From positions 9,737,501-9,801,500 of the forward strand of contig OU015543.1 in the NCBI GenBank assembly GCA_907165065.1: a stretch of DNA of 64,000 nt, given 5' to 3'. This document shows, in pieces, positions 48,601-62,400 of this stretch. How positions within the stretch are numbered: position 1 is the first letter of the stretch; every line of letters starts with the position of its first letter. Under the pieces are notes generated by a model that made no database searches, had not been told where the DNA came from, and worked only from the letters and a program-made list of their open reading frames with translations. Position numbers and translations under genes: made by a program. This DNA is from Caprimulgus europaeus (Eukaryota; Chordata; Aves; Caprimulgiformes; Caprimulgidae).

Positions 48601-51600
48601 TAACAATAAAAAGAAAAAATAAAATGGGAAGAACTAAGATATAATATTCAGAAAGGAAAAAAAAAAGGAAAATCAAAGGAAAGTGAGTTTATGCAAGGAA
48701 GGATCTGCTGTTTCTTACACACACACAGGTGCTGGTGTGATGGAACCATCGTCTTGATTAAGCGTCAGATAGGCGCTTTGGTAATACCGTGTTACGCAGA
48801 GATCCTGTACATCCCTCTGGCGACAACCAGACCTTTAATGGAATCACTTCAGTGCAGTCCAAAGGGATTTAATGTAATGAATTTGAGTCAGTATCAAGAA
48901 TTCAGAATTTATAAATAAAAATTAAATAATAAACCGCTACCCGGCTTGACTGCTCAGTCATGAATAAAACCTGTGTCTTGTTCAAGCTGCAAGAACCCTC
49001 TGGATGCTGTGAAAGCTGTGTTTTGCTTTGTTTTGCCTTGTTTTTGTGAAGTTAACCCAGGTGACAAGGGGATTCATAGTGGAAATCATTCTTAAATCGG
49101 TGTCCCACAAACAATCCACCTCCTGCAATGCAATTCATCCCTGACATTACTCCTAGTTGCAAATTCCTTTAACAGCATCCAGAGATGGCACCTTTGCTTC
49201 CCTTAATCACATCCATTTTTCTTGAAGGACACGATGTTTGGTCACAAATTGGCTGGACAGTTTCAAGCAAAGAGCCAAGAAATGATGAACAGTTTGGGCA
49301 ACTTCCATCTAATAGCTTTTATGGAAATTCCTACCTTTCTGAAAACATTAACCTATTGATACTCTAAAACTGTTGAGTGATGAACAGAAGCCAGGAAACA
49401 GGAAGAATTCAGAGGAGCAGATTTCCAGGCTGCTGTATGAAAAATCAAGATGTCACAGATTTTCCTGACTGCTCACTCAGGTGAGCTAAGACTCAAAGCC
49501 TGCACATAAGCTGAGCAGGGGGAGCTACGACACGCAGCAACATCAAACAAAGCGAACTTGAGTTTAATCTCTGCTCCATCAATTCAAAGGGCACGAGTGT
49601 TCTACAGACGTGACTGCTTATCATCAGTAAAGCTAACATCACTGGGCTTTTTACTTGAATGTTAAAATGAGGTGTTTCAAACAGTCTTGGACAATTAGAA
49701 AAGACCCAAATTCTGGCTCAGCAATTGCTTGTGCTCTGGTTCCTACAAGGAAGTATTTAGGGGAAGAATATTTACATTTATCTCTATATTTTGCATATAT
49801 TTACAACTTGCCTAGGCCTCTGCTATTAGCCACAGGGAGCATACCATGCCAGAAACACCTTTGTGTGACCAGAACTGCTATTTTTTTGTTCTTCAGTGCC
49901 TGATCCAAAGCCCACTGATAACCAATGAGAACTTTAACACGAAAGCCACAACCCAGAATGATTCTATGTGCCTAATCCATGGATTCAAATGGGCAGATTA
50001 AGATGGACAGCCTGGAATCCTTTCTGCAATTAGGCATATAAAGTCCTTCTGAAAAAAAAAAGAAAAACAAGCAGGGATGATTATTTTCTATCAAGTGCAA
50101 GTAGAAATAACACTGGAACACAGCACTGCTCCTCTTCCTGACTTCCATGCCATAGCTCACTGATTAGGTTAGTCAGAGGGAACAAATTAGACTCATGCCA
50201 TGCTCACGCCTCTCCGGGTCCCAGAAGGAAGCACTGAGAACCTGGCTGCACTGGATCATGGTTGTTCTTTACTCTTCCTTTGAAATCTGCAAAACATCTA
50301 CCAGAGGCAGCAGGCTGGAGTGAGGCAGCCTGGAAGGAACTGCCTGGGACACTCGCTAGGCAGGAGCTGTGGCACACATGAGTTTGAAACACTGGGACTG
50401 GAAACTGGGCAAGCTGATCTTTGGTCTGACCTCATTTTTATGTTATTATTTAGATCATTAATTTTGTGCTTGCATTATTTTTGCCTTTAGCTACTCGTGC
50501 CTTCCTTTCTAGAGAAGCCATCATCCAAAGAATACTGCATCTATTCATTGTTTCCCCGTTAATTTATCTACTGGCAAAATCCTCAATCTGTTTTAAATAT
50601 AATGGCATAGCTAAAATCTTTTTGTTTAAATAACCTTCTTGTCCTTTTATCAGACACAATTTATTAGGAAAGCCCATCTGGCAAATCCTTTTGCTACAGA
50701 GGAGCAAAACCTACTCTGTATTTGCAATACATTATTGCCAGGTGCAGAGTGATTTAAAAATAGCACTTCTGCTAACGTAGCAGAAACATCATTACTCATG
50801 AGCTGGGCTTATTTGAGAATAAAATGTAAAATTACAATAAAAGAAAATAAAAGCCACAGTGTGATGGATATGATTTCACATGTAGCACTGTCTCAGTGTT
50901 TCTTCCTTAGGTCACTTCTGGCAGTTCCCAGCTCAGCATACTTCTTGTTAGAGATTCCATTATTTAGCATTTATTTACTTAACCTTCCTCAGGGACTGCA
51001 GACGTCATGGGCACCAGATGTGGCACTGGAACCCCCTTTCCAGGAGGCAAACACCAACACAGTGACAATATGGCACTGGGTTGTTGCAACAACTTTTCAG
51101 ATGTAATTCTGAAATGCTATTTTTTTACTTAAACAAGGAAATACATTAATTGTTTACAGAAAACTTGCAAATCTGAATGTGCATGCTTTCCCCTAGCTTT
51201 GCCATGGTATCAGGCATGACCTGAAGATCCCATACCATTCTGCAGCTGGCAACACCTCCTTTGTCTCTATGCTGGAAGCCTGCAGGGAACACCTTGCTCA
51301 CCTTGTCACTGGTCTGTTTTGAAAGATGACTTGCTGGTTGTACAGGCTTTTTAGCATGGAAAAAGATCCCCAAGCTGAATGTGCTCTGCAGAGGTGAAAG
51401 TGCACTGTGCTTACCCCCATGCATCCTGTTCTCTTACTGGAAGGGACTCAGATGTCCCAGAAAAAGAACCAACCTACCTTCCTTCCTTCCTTCCTTCCTT
51501 CCTTCCTTCCTTCCTTCCTTCCTTCCTTCCTTCCTTCCTTCCTTCCTTCCTTCCTTCCTTCCTTCCTTCCTTCCTTCCTTCCTTCCTTCCTTCCTTCCTT

Positions 51601-54600
51601 CCTATGCATTGATTTGTTTTTTCAGACTCCTACTGCAATATATTCCACCCCTGTGCTTTTCAAGTGCAGTCATTTTCTTTCCTCCTTTATGCTGAAGACC
51701 AATTTGTTTGATCTTGAATTTCAGAACCAATCCTTCATGGTTTTAATACATGTGATGTGAGATTTCACCATCAGCTGTAGTTGCTAGGGTTTGGATCTCA
51801 GCTGATATAGCTAGGACTCTGGAAAGATTTGTTGATGTAAAGATGCTACTATAGAGAGTTATGTGGAGTAATTTTTTTAAAATATTTTTTTTTCTCATCT
51901 TAGATTTTCCATTAAAATGTATTTTCTGGAAGAGCCAGCTAAATACTTCAGAACTGTAAATACTGGGACAGTTCCGAGGTGCTAAAATATGATAATCCAG
52001 CCAGACTTTATGTATAAAGCTCACAACTGAAGTCAGTAAGGAAAAGGAAATTTTCATCTGTTTTTGCTGTGCCCTGTACTGAACTACTGTACTGACACAT
52101 CCACTGTGGGGGCTGAGGCAGCTGGATTATTTCAACTACCATAATTTTCTGGCTCTGTAATGTGATAGAGGTTTTGTTATTCTGAAAGCACTGGGACAGG
52201 AGTAAGCTGGACCTATTACAGTGCAGCTGTACTCAAGTAAAAAGAGACAGCAACTGAAGGAGATGACTGCAGGAGCTGCAGTAAATCTTTCTGTTTGGAG
52301 GTAACTTTAAAAATTTATTCTGTTTGTCCAACTCTCAACTGCTTTGTAACAAACAGGAAATGAAACACTTAATTTTTAGAACTTGAATATGGTGGCAAAG
52401 AACATTTTGCTTAGTAGCTCCCATCTACAGTCAATGTTTGATTTCAGTGAATGATTCACTTGAGGCCCTCACTCCTCTGCATAGCTCAGTTTTATTATTT
52501 TCTATAATTCAGATAAATATATATGTCTATATGGGGAATACATGATGGCTGGTGATACATATTCATTGATGGTAAAGTCACAAGGAAATGACTTTACAAA
52601 ATGTACAACTACTCTTACCTGTAGGCTTGTACATTTTTTATATAGAAACATAACATTCTGTATTCAATGTAATATCTGTGTTCAGATTTGGAAGCATATG
52701 TGACTCCTGCCAGAAAAACAGGCAAAGCTGTTAGCTTGGATCTACATTCAAGCCTTCTCAATTTGGAACCTCACATTTAAACATCTTAAAAGTTGAAGGA
52801 TTTTTAGGTCCATGCTTGTAAAAAAGGCTATATTAAGATGTGAACAGCACTGTTGAGTTCTCTGGTGGCTACTTCACAATGAAGTTTGTAGATGGTCATT
52901 AAATTAAAATTAAGTCATCTACTTTGTCATACCCAGAATTGCTGCAGTTATACCTCCTGCAGTCTTCTACAAGAGCAGCTCTTTTGACAGCAGAAATCAG
53001 TAAACCTTTATGGAAGACAGGACTGCACTCTGTATGTGTTTGTAGTAGCTAACAAAACTATCTTCTGATTCACTGTTTATTTGGTGATTTGGTCCTTTGT
53101 GCACACCCTGACTGATAAGCCCTCTATCCTGAAGGGAATTCAAATCACTTGGATGATTCTGGTCAAGAGATCATTTAGTGTTATTGGCAAAAGTTCCTTT
53201 AAAGTGTTCCTCAGTGAAACAACAACTCTCCTTAAGCCTCCAGCTAACTTTATTTTAATTATAGTTAATATACAAGAGGAGAAGAAAAACAGATATGTAC
53301 AAAGCTGAATTCCACCACTTTCCTTTCAACTGTCGTGACATCTCCATGGAACACTTTTCCTTCTCATCGGTACCAGTGCAAGTCAAAACGAGCTATGCAA
53401 TTCAAATGCAATATTATACATATGAAGATGCACATTTTGTCTTTTTCTGTGTGAATCATTATTATGTAAGCTACAATGGAAGGAAGAATGTAGATTTGTT
53501 TATAAGATACATGTCAGTGCCACTGGAAAATAGTTTTTCAGATCACAGGTGCTAGGAAGCAGAGAATGGTTGCTTCACTTGTTCGTACGGATGCTCTGGG
53601 TCCCTTGGGTATCTCCTGACCCCTCCTGTGGTCACTGCAATATTCTTACCTCTGTTGATGATATTGGTGTCACACAGGCACAACCATAGCTTCTGTTTAT
53701 ACCAATGAGAAAAACAACACCAAAGCTGCCGTGGTTCATTCTCTTATAACCCATGAGTTATTTGATGCACTAACTCAAAGAAAGGTCGCAGTCAAATCGT
53801 ACAACGGAGCTTTTCATACAGAGGGCTCTGAAACACTTCTGATACTGACCCAAACAGCTTATGAAGGATAACTGAACACTTTAAAGCTAAAAATAACTGA
53901 AATCACAAAGACTTGCTTAACAGCAACTATGTAATTAGTGCTGTCTGATCACATCAGAAATCTCCCTCGCCAAGCAGGCTCATCAGCACTAGCAAAGAGC
54001 AAGCAGTTTAAGTAGTGTGTGAAAGGTTTCAATTATTTAAGCTACTTCCCTAATACACAGTAATACAACTAAATAATGAAAATTGCAGTTAGAAACGGAA
54101 GTGTATTTTAATTGAAGAAGGAGGCACTTTCATTAGGATATAAAAGAAATCTAAAGCTCATTTCTAGAAGGCACTAAGGATGCTGACCCTGATACAGACC
54201 TCGCTTCATTTTCAGCATGCGAAAGATCCGTCGAAATGAAGAGATTACCAACATCATTCCTGACTTCAAACCATCCTCATTAGTCTTCCTGGATTGGAGT
54301 CAGAACACTTATCCTGTGGGATCTAATTCTTAAATCCTGAGGATTGTACTTCACTTTTAATCTTTAAACTTAGTATCAATTCAGATTAAATTATCTAAAA
54401 GCAGCCAAGTTGTTACTAGTGTATCTAGAATACCTTTCAAAAGCTTACAGTAAATGGTGTTTACTTAACTCTGAAACTATTATTTGGAAAACACAGACCA
54501 TTTCTCATTTACATGGAGTTACTTTTTTATGCTGTTCTGATTGAAAACAGACGGAAATTACATTTACAAACATTAAAAGTCTTTTTATAGTCCCTAAATT

Positions 54601-56412
54601 ATGTGAAAGGCCTCATCAGAAATGGGAATTTGGCTTCATAATCATCATATGGTAGCAGAAAAACCCCATAGTTTGTAAACTTTGGAAGATACTGAACTCA
54701 GCTATTAATTCAGTACCCATTACAGAATGTGCACAGTTAAATGCTAAGGTGTTCTTACTATTTTGTATGAATTCTGAAAAAAGGATTTGGTAGCTAACAT
54801 ACAAATCATCCATCAGTACAGAAAAAACAACAGATGCTGGGCTATTTTTGTTGTTTAAACCCATAAAAAATTCCATTTTGCTTGGAATCATGTCTCTAGA
54901 TTTGTCTTGGAAATAACAACACAAAGACTCTGAAATGCTTTTCTCACTCAACATGAGGCTGTTTTTTCTATATGATAAGATTAATCATATTGAAATTAGG
55001 CTTAATAGTTGGCTATTAAAAATGGGAAGGAAAGCTGAAAAGCTAGATGTTACCTCCATGTTTACACTTTCTGAAAGTGCACACCCTGAGATGAAAAATC
55101 TGATATGATTTCTTTAAAACACAGGCAGATGCTGCCCCGTTCAATAGCAGCAGCCATTCCTAAATGGAATCAGAAGACCGTGTTGCTCAGATAAGATGAT
55201 GGGACCAATAAGCTGTTTCATGAGGTGTTATATAATTTTTGGTACATAACAGATGGGTTTCATTATCTAAGGAAACTAATAAAATTACTTTTCATTCTAC
55301 TGTAGACTCAATTTTGTTTTATGACCCGTATATAAAATTTAAAATAGGATCTATAAATGGAAGGTAACAAGTACCTGACTTTTTTAGACTGAAAATCCTG
55401 TCTCTTGTGGTATAGAAATATATTCATTGTCACTTCTTCATTTTCTATCCTAAAAATGATTATGTAGTCTCATTTTGTATAGTCAAACAGCTGCCATACT
55501 CATTGCCAGCTATGAATATATACTTGGCTCCAGAGGTAAATCCTATCTCCAAAATTAAATGCAAGCATAGATCTGATCATTCCTCTCTAGCTACTTCTTG
55601 TGAGCCATCATTTTTCAAGTCTGAGGTTAAAATATTGAGACCTCATCTTCATTTGCATGGTGGTTGCTGATTTCAAAACAGTGATTGCATTGACCTAAAA
55701 ACTCATGCTCTTCAGAGATGTGCACTATCAAATATAGATGGGAGCAATTTCCAAGGGAATTTGAAGAGAGAGAATGCATCCACTGCCATTGATGCTTTTT
55801 GGCAGATTTACTGCAGTATGAAGCACACTTCAGTCCCTCCTGGTCTTGTGTCATGGTTGGCCCTGAGCAACTGTGCAACAACCCTACTCTGACGGCAGTG
55901 TATCTGTCCTTCGCCTGGGCTGGGACACTTCATGGGACTTATTAGTCAGGGCAGGATGCAAATAAGGACAACAGTAATGTTTTAAACTGCTCAGACCTGC
56001 AAACACTTAACTGAGCTTCATGATTCAGAGAAAAATCCTTTTCTACTTTGAATTAATTCAGCTGAATATCAAAGGTCTGGTACAGGATATGTTCTGATAA
56101 GGGGATGAAAGCATTTCAAAGGGTTGGAGGAATCATCTGCAAAAGAAAGTGTCAGGCAATCTAGATACCTGCTTCTGCTCTAATCAAAAGCTTTTTAAAT
56201 ACTACTGACCAGCAAGATTTCATACAAAAATAAAATTGTTTTAACTTCCTATCAAGGCTTTCCTGCAGCCTCTTACATTCCCTTCTTCAGTATTTCACAG
56301 TCCAGTTGTCTCTTACCTCTGATTCTTTGTAGTAGCGCTCAGGAATTTCATCGCTGGCAATATCAATAAAGCAGACTTCTCGCTCCAGATCTTTAGCTTC
56401 TTTGTCAAAAAT
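39378..56412 (-). CDS. PITPNC1: PITPNC1 (RdgB-beta), 3' half of the gene, 5' exons off the window
   Basis: Class II phosphatidylinositol transfer protein, cytosolic, which binds and transfers phosphatidylinositol and phosphatidic acid. Shared coding exons: 56412-56317, 47082-46927, 46230-46167. These correspond to human residues 123-227, the C-terminal part of the START-like lipid-binding fold, and include [40 protein letters not shown] and [19 protein letters not shown]. The last of them ends in phase 1 and can join either of two last exons, both beginning DMTMD: 42657-42416 (short form) or 39637-39378 (long form). Exons for residues 1-122 were searched for by eye up to 64000 and not found, so the window ends inside an upstream intron. 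Introns of 9.2 kb (47083-56316) and over 7.5 kb (56413-64000) fit the large PITPNC1 locus. Confidence 0.95.
42416..42657 (-). CDS. PITPNC1: PITPNC1 short-form last exon, with extended tail
   Basis: Acceptor TTTTTACAG (42666-42658), phase 1. It encodes [19 protein letters not shown] and [16 protein letters not shown], essentially the human short-isoform ending. Human stops six residues after ESH. Here the frame runs on for 43 residues in all, through [14 protein letters not shown] and NFGEVLLQ, to a stop at 42416. A GTATGT inside the exon (about 42541) could act as a donor but would leave phase 0, which does not fit the long-form exon, so I treat the exon as terminal. The start is clearly homologous to that of the long-form exon. 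Confidence 0.88.
46167..46230 (-). CDS. PITPNC1: PITPNC1 internal exon ([14 protein letters not shown])
   Basis: A 64-bp exon encoding [21 protein letters not shown] plus one base. Acceptor CCCAG, donor G|GTAAGTG. It corresponds to the C-terminal helix of the PITP fold, identical to human over its length. It is the last exon common to both isoforms. Confidence 0.96.
46340..46880 (-). mobile_element. Possible degraded CR1 remnant, reverse orientation
   Basis: Contains TAGTCCAACCTCC near 46373 and TCGATGCAGCC near 46842, both like segments of reverse-complement CR1, with roughly the spacing expected for an internally eroded copy. The similarity is short and the middle is not recognisable. The 166-codon plus-strand frame across it has no known homologue. 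It lies between two PITPNC1 exons. Confidence 0.3.
46927..47082 (-). CDS. PITPNC1: PITPNC1 internal exon (core PITP fold)
   Basis: A 156-bp, phase 0-0 exon of 52 codons from [15 protein letters not shown] to VEQFVHK. It contains the strongly conserved [20 protein letters not shown] strand-helix segment of PITPs. Acceptor TTTGCAG, donor AAG|GTGGGT. Confidence 0.97.
47083..56316 (-). other. PITPNC1: PITPNC1 intron (9.2 kb)
   Basis: AT-rich intron with the (CCTT)n array at 51477-51602. No exon or clear transposon is seen. The stretch at 53700-54320 is less AT-rich and could be a conserved noncoding element, but that needs alignment. Confidence 0.75.
51477..51602. repeat. (CCTT)n microsatellite, about 31 copies
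   Basis: An uninterrupted CCTT tetranucleotide array of about 126 bases, so one strand is pure pyrimidine and the other pure purine. It gives open frames in all three plus-strand frames, which are artefacts. Confidence 0.98.
56317..56412 (-). CDS. PITPNC1: PITPNC1 internal exon ([19 protein letters not shown])
   Basis: A 96-bp, phase 0-0 exon encoding 32 residues, [18 protein letters not shown] through YYKESE. Acceptor CTTGCAG, donor GAG|GTAAGA. It matches human residues 123-154 with only a few conservative changes. It is the most 5' PITPNC1 exon I can find in the window. Confidence 0.97.
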
Positions 56413-59400
56413 CTGCAAGAGTTAAAGAAATTTAACACTGTAACAGAACAGTACTCTTACAAAACCCATCCAGAATAATGGTTACAAGCTATTTTCAATG
56501 CCTTCAATAATGGCTTGTGCCTGAACAGCTTCGGATGCAAGATACTGATGTTTTTGCAGGGACACAGTCACAGTCTCCAGCCTACTGCAGACATCAAAGA
56601 GATGAAAATGGGTGTTCTCCAGATCCAGGCAAGGTGTTCCTAAGCAAGATTAACAACTGTTTGAATGAATGATGCCACAGACTTTTTGGGGAACAATCCA
56701 CTATGTCAGATCAAGGGACAGTGACTTGTTAAATATAACACGTCGTGTTCAGCACTTACTGCTCACGCTGCTTTTCTTCCTTGCACTTTCTGGAATGGAG
56801 ACTTCGGTCACAAATAGTAAAGCCAACACCTAGGACTGGCTTTATTGTGTTCTCTAATCTTTGAACTAGATTCCATCACTATGTAAAAAACCTGACTTTC
56901 AGGACTCTGGATGTTTCTGACCTTTTCACTCTAGGGATAATAATGCAATGCGAGTGTGTTGTGTGCACTGGTCAGGCTAAGTTGCTGTTATACTGAGAAT
57001 TGAAATTTTGGTTGAACTGCACTCAGTGGAAGCTGGAAACTTATTTTGATTTTAATCCTTTAGGACCTGGATTTGAACTCCAACTCTCTCGTGCTATGCA
57101 AGGCAAATGACGGGTATGTTTTGCAAATGCAGGTCATTTGCATCTGCAGTGTAGCGTACTTCTGTGCCTGCGTCCATAATTTAATTATTTAGGCATCTTA
57201 GTGACCCATGTGACTTATGCTATGTCTGCAATAAATTTCTATTAATGATTCTGGGACTTGGACATAGGGACTAGTTAAAAGGCTATAATGAATTAGTGCC
57301 ATAAAATTCAGGGAAGCTGTGCATACACTGTCAAGCAAACGATGTGGTGTTTTTCCTTTGGGGCACAATGTTCTATAGCTAACGTTTCCAGGAAGCATAA
57401 ATATTTTTCTCTTCTTTTTTTTAAAAATAAATGCAGTAAATGCTCTGTTAATTTAATTTCATTTCATCCTAGAGGAACAGTTAAAAAAAACCCCAAACTG
57501 CCAGCAACTATTCAGCAACAAGAATGCTATGTTATTTCTGAAAGAAATGCCCGTGTAAAGCATTTAAAGTCAGCAAAGGACTACAAAGAACAAGTACACC
57601 AGCTGGTAAGGAGAACACTGCTCAGGAAATCATAATTTGAATAAATGAAAAGCTGAAGTTTGACTCTACAATTTTAACTTGTCTTGGTAGTTAACAGTAC
57701 TGGAATAAAATAGGCAACACTGAATGCTTATTGAAGTGGAGAGAAAACGTTAATGTGTTTGAAGTGCAGAACAGAACAAAGGGAAACTCCAGTCTGTTTT
57801 CATTTGTGTACTTATTTTCCTTCTCTTTTGCAATAAATTATGTTGATTATTTGAACAAATTGGAACTGAGAGGTCCTTGCTCTGTAATGCTCTTTCTTAG
57901 AACTGGGGTATATTTGTTAAAAATAACTGTTATGTTTTATATAATATAGGTCACTTTTTATAAGCTTCCTCGCTTGCTTTTTTTCTAAACACATTCAGAT
58001 ATACAGAGCAGCCCCTCGATGAAATCAATTGAACTATTTCTGGAAGAAGATGCATTTCATCATAATCTCTGAGCTTTCAATGAAATAATGGAGAGTTCTC
58101 CTAAATGGACATTACCAGGTCAGCTGAGGCTCTGAATCAGGACATGGTTTAAGTACAAGCCTAATAAATTTAAGCCCACGTACATCTCTGCATGTTTGCA
58201 AGGACCTAAATGGGGACCATTACCCAATATCTGATCTGAAGAAATGTGCCCTGCTCTGTCACAGGCTTAATCCACATATTGCACCTCTAAGTAATATAGT
58301 TTAAAATTCTTTTTCTCTCTTTCAAATGCTTTGGTAGAAGTGGGGATGACAGATGCCTTTGCCAATCTGTCAAAACCAGGAGGAGTTTTTCAACCATTTC
58401 AACTCTGCTTTATTTGCTGCTTAGGCTATTTCTGACCATTTCCCCCATTTGCAAAGTTTGCTGAATGACATTCTCGCTTCCCTTTGCTGGCAGAAGTTGC
58501 TGTCTAACCATTTATGCCTCTCCCCTTCTTAGACTGTCCTCACAAGATCTGCAGACAGAGATTTTATGTTCTCATTCTATCAACAGTAGAAAATAAGAAG
58601 TCATTAGAGAACAAGACTGATGTCTTTCTTAGCTCTAATTCTCTTATTGCCTCTCCTAGCCACATAATTTGGGATTGTCTTAAAACCTGTAGGGAGGATG
58701 GGTTTATTGCATTTGTGATCAAAGAGACCAGAGAAATTTAGAAGTTTTAAAGGAAGAGATTAAAGGCCACGAAAAGAAGCATAAGGCTCCCAATCTGTGC
58801 AACTGTCTTTGCAAATGTGCAGAAAACGAATGGTGAGAACAATCTGTATCCTTAAGGAGATTATGTAGAAAGGCAGAATATTAAATATTATATTGGAAAG
58901 AACTGGACAGGATTTACATTTGGAAGCCAAGTAATTAATTGAGATTGAAATACACAATCAAATGGAAAACAAAGAGTAACATTCAGGCTGAAGTGTCCTT
59001 TTTGCTGTGGGCTTTGGGTTGGTTTTGTTCTGGGGATCGGGGGTTGACCGCTTTTTTACAACAGACAAACATTTACCCACTTCCACTTTCTGACAGGAAT
59101 GAAAACTCATCATTATTCACCCACAGAATGACAGAAAGTGGATGAAAGGTTTGAATTGGGTCATCTTTACAATCAGCAATAGTTTATTTTGGAGAAAATT
59201 TTCAAAAAAACCCCTGGCAGATGATTCTAGTACCTCAGGAAAGAAAGCTCAGACAGGGCACAGCAGCAAAATAAGTGCTGATGTATTTAAATTTCATTTC
59301 TTTGTTTTCCTCATGGCCTACAATGACACGCCCTAGCACACACTTTGCTGGTGACTTCTCTTTTCCCTGTAGCCAAAGCCTGAACAGAAAGTCAGGTTAT

Positions 59401-62400
59401 AAGCTGATGGTATGTCAGCAAATTTAATATATTTTTTCTACAAGCTCCTTTCCGTTTTTTCTTGTTTTATCTTCAGGCTAAGTTGCTGGCTTCAACCTCA
59501 TTCAAATGTAGCTAACACAAAATTTAACTTTTATGGCCAATCACCACAGCTAACCTGGTTTGGATATAAATAGTATAAAGCCACACATGGATGAATCCAT
59601 TCCTTACATTCACACTGGCAAACTCTTTGCTCAAATACACTACTAGGACACTGGGGGTCAAATCTGTGCTTGCTTGGCTTGGCTGTGTTCCATAATATAT
59701 ATCATTCTCTCTTGTGATGGGTTTTGTTTGTTTTGTTTTTTTCCTATTGTCAAGAGCAAAGAAGGTATTTGAGGGATTACCAGCTGGAAAGTTGTTCAGC
59801 TCTGTCTTTACTGCAAAATGGTTTTTTTACCACCCTAATTACAAGGAGTTTGTGGTCAGAAGGCTGTAATAAGGCAGCTAATTCACATCTTAAACACTAA
59901 TACATATAGGACATAACATTTCCTGTGGAAACAGCTAAATAACAGGTCAACTTAGAAATAAAGGCAAGTTGTTAGAGATGAAAGGGATAAGGCAATCTAT
60001 ATAGAGAATTCTGTACTATAAACAAACATGTTTGAAAATGGTGTGTTTTTTTCTGGAAGCTATTTCTTCCATCCCTGGCGAGGCTCTGGGTGAGAGATGA
60101 TCTCTATGTTTTTCTTAGTTAGTTTGATCCAGTCAGTCAGCCACTGCTGAGAAATGCAGCTAAGGCAGAGAAATTCCATGGGTAAGAGCTAAAAGATTTT
60201 TTTCCAAAAAAGCAGAGCATTCCTAAATTAATTACAGGCAAGTAATAAGGGAGCAAACATGATTAATATTCCAGGTGCTAATTAATCAGACATGTGCCTA
60301 TATACAAACTTAAGCAAAAACAACTACATTGGTCAATAAACAATGTGGACTTGTAATTTATTGAGATGAGTATTTCTATTATAAATAAAATTTCCTCTTC
60401 TATTAAATCCTTCTTCGAGTTAATGCCTGAAAGTGTTGCTCCTCCCTCTTTCCCTCCCCATTTTTCCTGCCCTGCCAACAAAGCCAACAGGCATCCCAAC
60501 AAACTTAAATCTTGACTTTGCAGTAGCTGGACGTCACAAGATGATATCCTAGTGAGACAGGCAGGCTGTGACAAGAATGGCATGATAAAAATATCTTTAA
60601 GCATTAGAATTTGAAATTAAATTACATTTAACTGTGCCTTTATCACTATTATATTGATTCATTCGTTGTCATTGAGCTCCAAGAAAATGGAAAAGACACA
60701 GGACACAGCTAGAAGAGCCCACAAGCTCAGGTGCATATCTGCATCAAATATTGATACTTCACTGGAGCTTCTGGGTTTTCTCTGCATTTTCTCCCATCAA
60801 AGTAGTCTAACTATGCAACCTGAGGGTATTAAGCAATTTGTATGATGACAAGCACTTTCTGTGAGGAGAATACGTGTGTATCCAGCATTTGCAGGATGGT
60901 TTAAATCTAGATTTCATAGTATGTGAAAGTTAGAGGTATAACTGCAGTAAGGACTGCAAAAATGAGCTTTTTGCTTTTTTCTTTTCCTAGTAAAAAAAGG
61001 AAAATCTGGCACAAAACCTTTTCTGCAACTTGAAATTCTTATCTCCTTAGATTGCCACTGTCAGAACTACTGGCTACTCTCCAATTTATTACTACAGCAT
61101 CCTTTGGTAGTTGTGTCACCTGGTCCACTTCAACTCTCATTTTTCTGAAGGAAAATTTGGTCTAAAATAAAAGAATACCTACTCAGAACTTGATCTGTGG
61201 AGTTTTATTCAGTGTGCAACTTTTCTGTAAGTCATGGCTCAACCTCAGTTACCCCCAAAGTCTGCTAATTTACTTTTGAGATTTACTTGGGCAAAGATTA
61301 TGGGAATTGATCAATTTCCACCTCTTCACTGGTTAAAACTGTTTATGCGGACACGCATAATTGGGAACAATTCTTCTATGGAAAGAGATTGAATCTCTCC
61401 CTGGGAGCAGTGGATTTGGCTCACTGAACAGCATGGGAATATCTGCTGCAGATACTCACAAAGGCAGTTACATATTTATAAGCAGCCTTCCTCCCAGCTC
61501 CTTTTTATCTCCATGTCACGACTCTTCTATTATTCCATCTCTTATAAAACATCTCATTTAGATTTGTACTTTCTGAACAGATAAATGTATTTTTATGTAA
61601 TTATTTCAAAGTAGCTATGCTTCCAAGACTGTAACAGACTACCAATAATATTTCCTGGGATTAGGTTTTTTAAAGTCACATCTATTTCAAGTGCTAGATT
61701 TACTAATTAACTTCAGGAGTACATTTAGAAAAATCAAAAAGTAGAGGCACAATCATATTACTTGTTCACACTCTCTGTCAGTAGTGGCCTTATGTTAGGT
61801 TCTGTGATAGCTACATGTGCTTGGGACGTACTATTTGTAGTTATGTTCAACAAAAAGAGAGCCCTTCTCACAGAAGGAATTTTAGGCTAACTTCTCCACT
61901 TGTGTGCCTGTATTTTTTGAGACATATTAGAGGGGAAAAGCTTCACAAAATTAACATTTTCCATTGCAAATTATACAGGAGACAAACGGATACTCAATAC
62001 CATCACACAGAAAAAGTCCAGGTGCAAATAAAATCATCCTTAAAAGTGATTCTGGCTTTTATTTGGACATATTTTGCAGTGATGCTCAGCAATCCTCTAG
62101 ACAACTTACAGAACGATATCCTGTAGTGTGGTGAGGCTAAGCCAGGGCACAGCTGAATCCATTTCAGCTGAAATCAGCATTTCATGGCAGTTTCCTTAAA
62201 TAGTGAATTTACATTTAATTTACATGTGCTATACTGAAGATTGTTACAACCTACTTTCATGTTACTAAGATAGGAGACAAAAACAGGGGAAAAAAACCAC
62301 CCTAAACCCAGCAAAACTAGAAACAGCTTTTCTTCTTAGCTGGTCATACCTAGAATTTATTTGGTTTCACAACCAACACCATCAGAAACACTAAGGATGA

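Noticed and set aside
51379..51760. Plus-strand frames with Pro-Ser-Phe-Leu repeats
   Set aside because: Translation of the (CCTT)n array.
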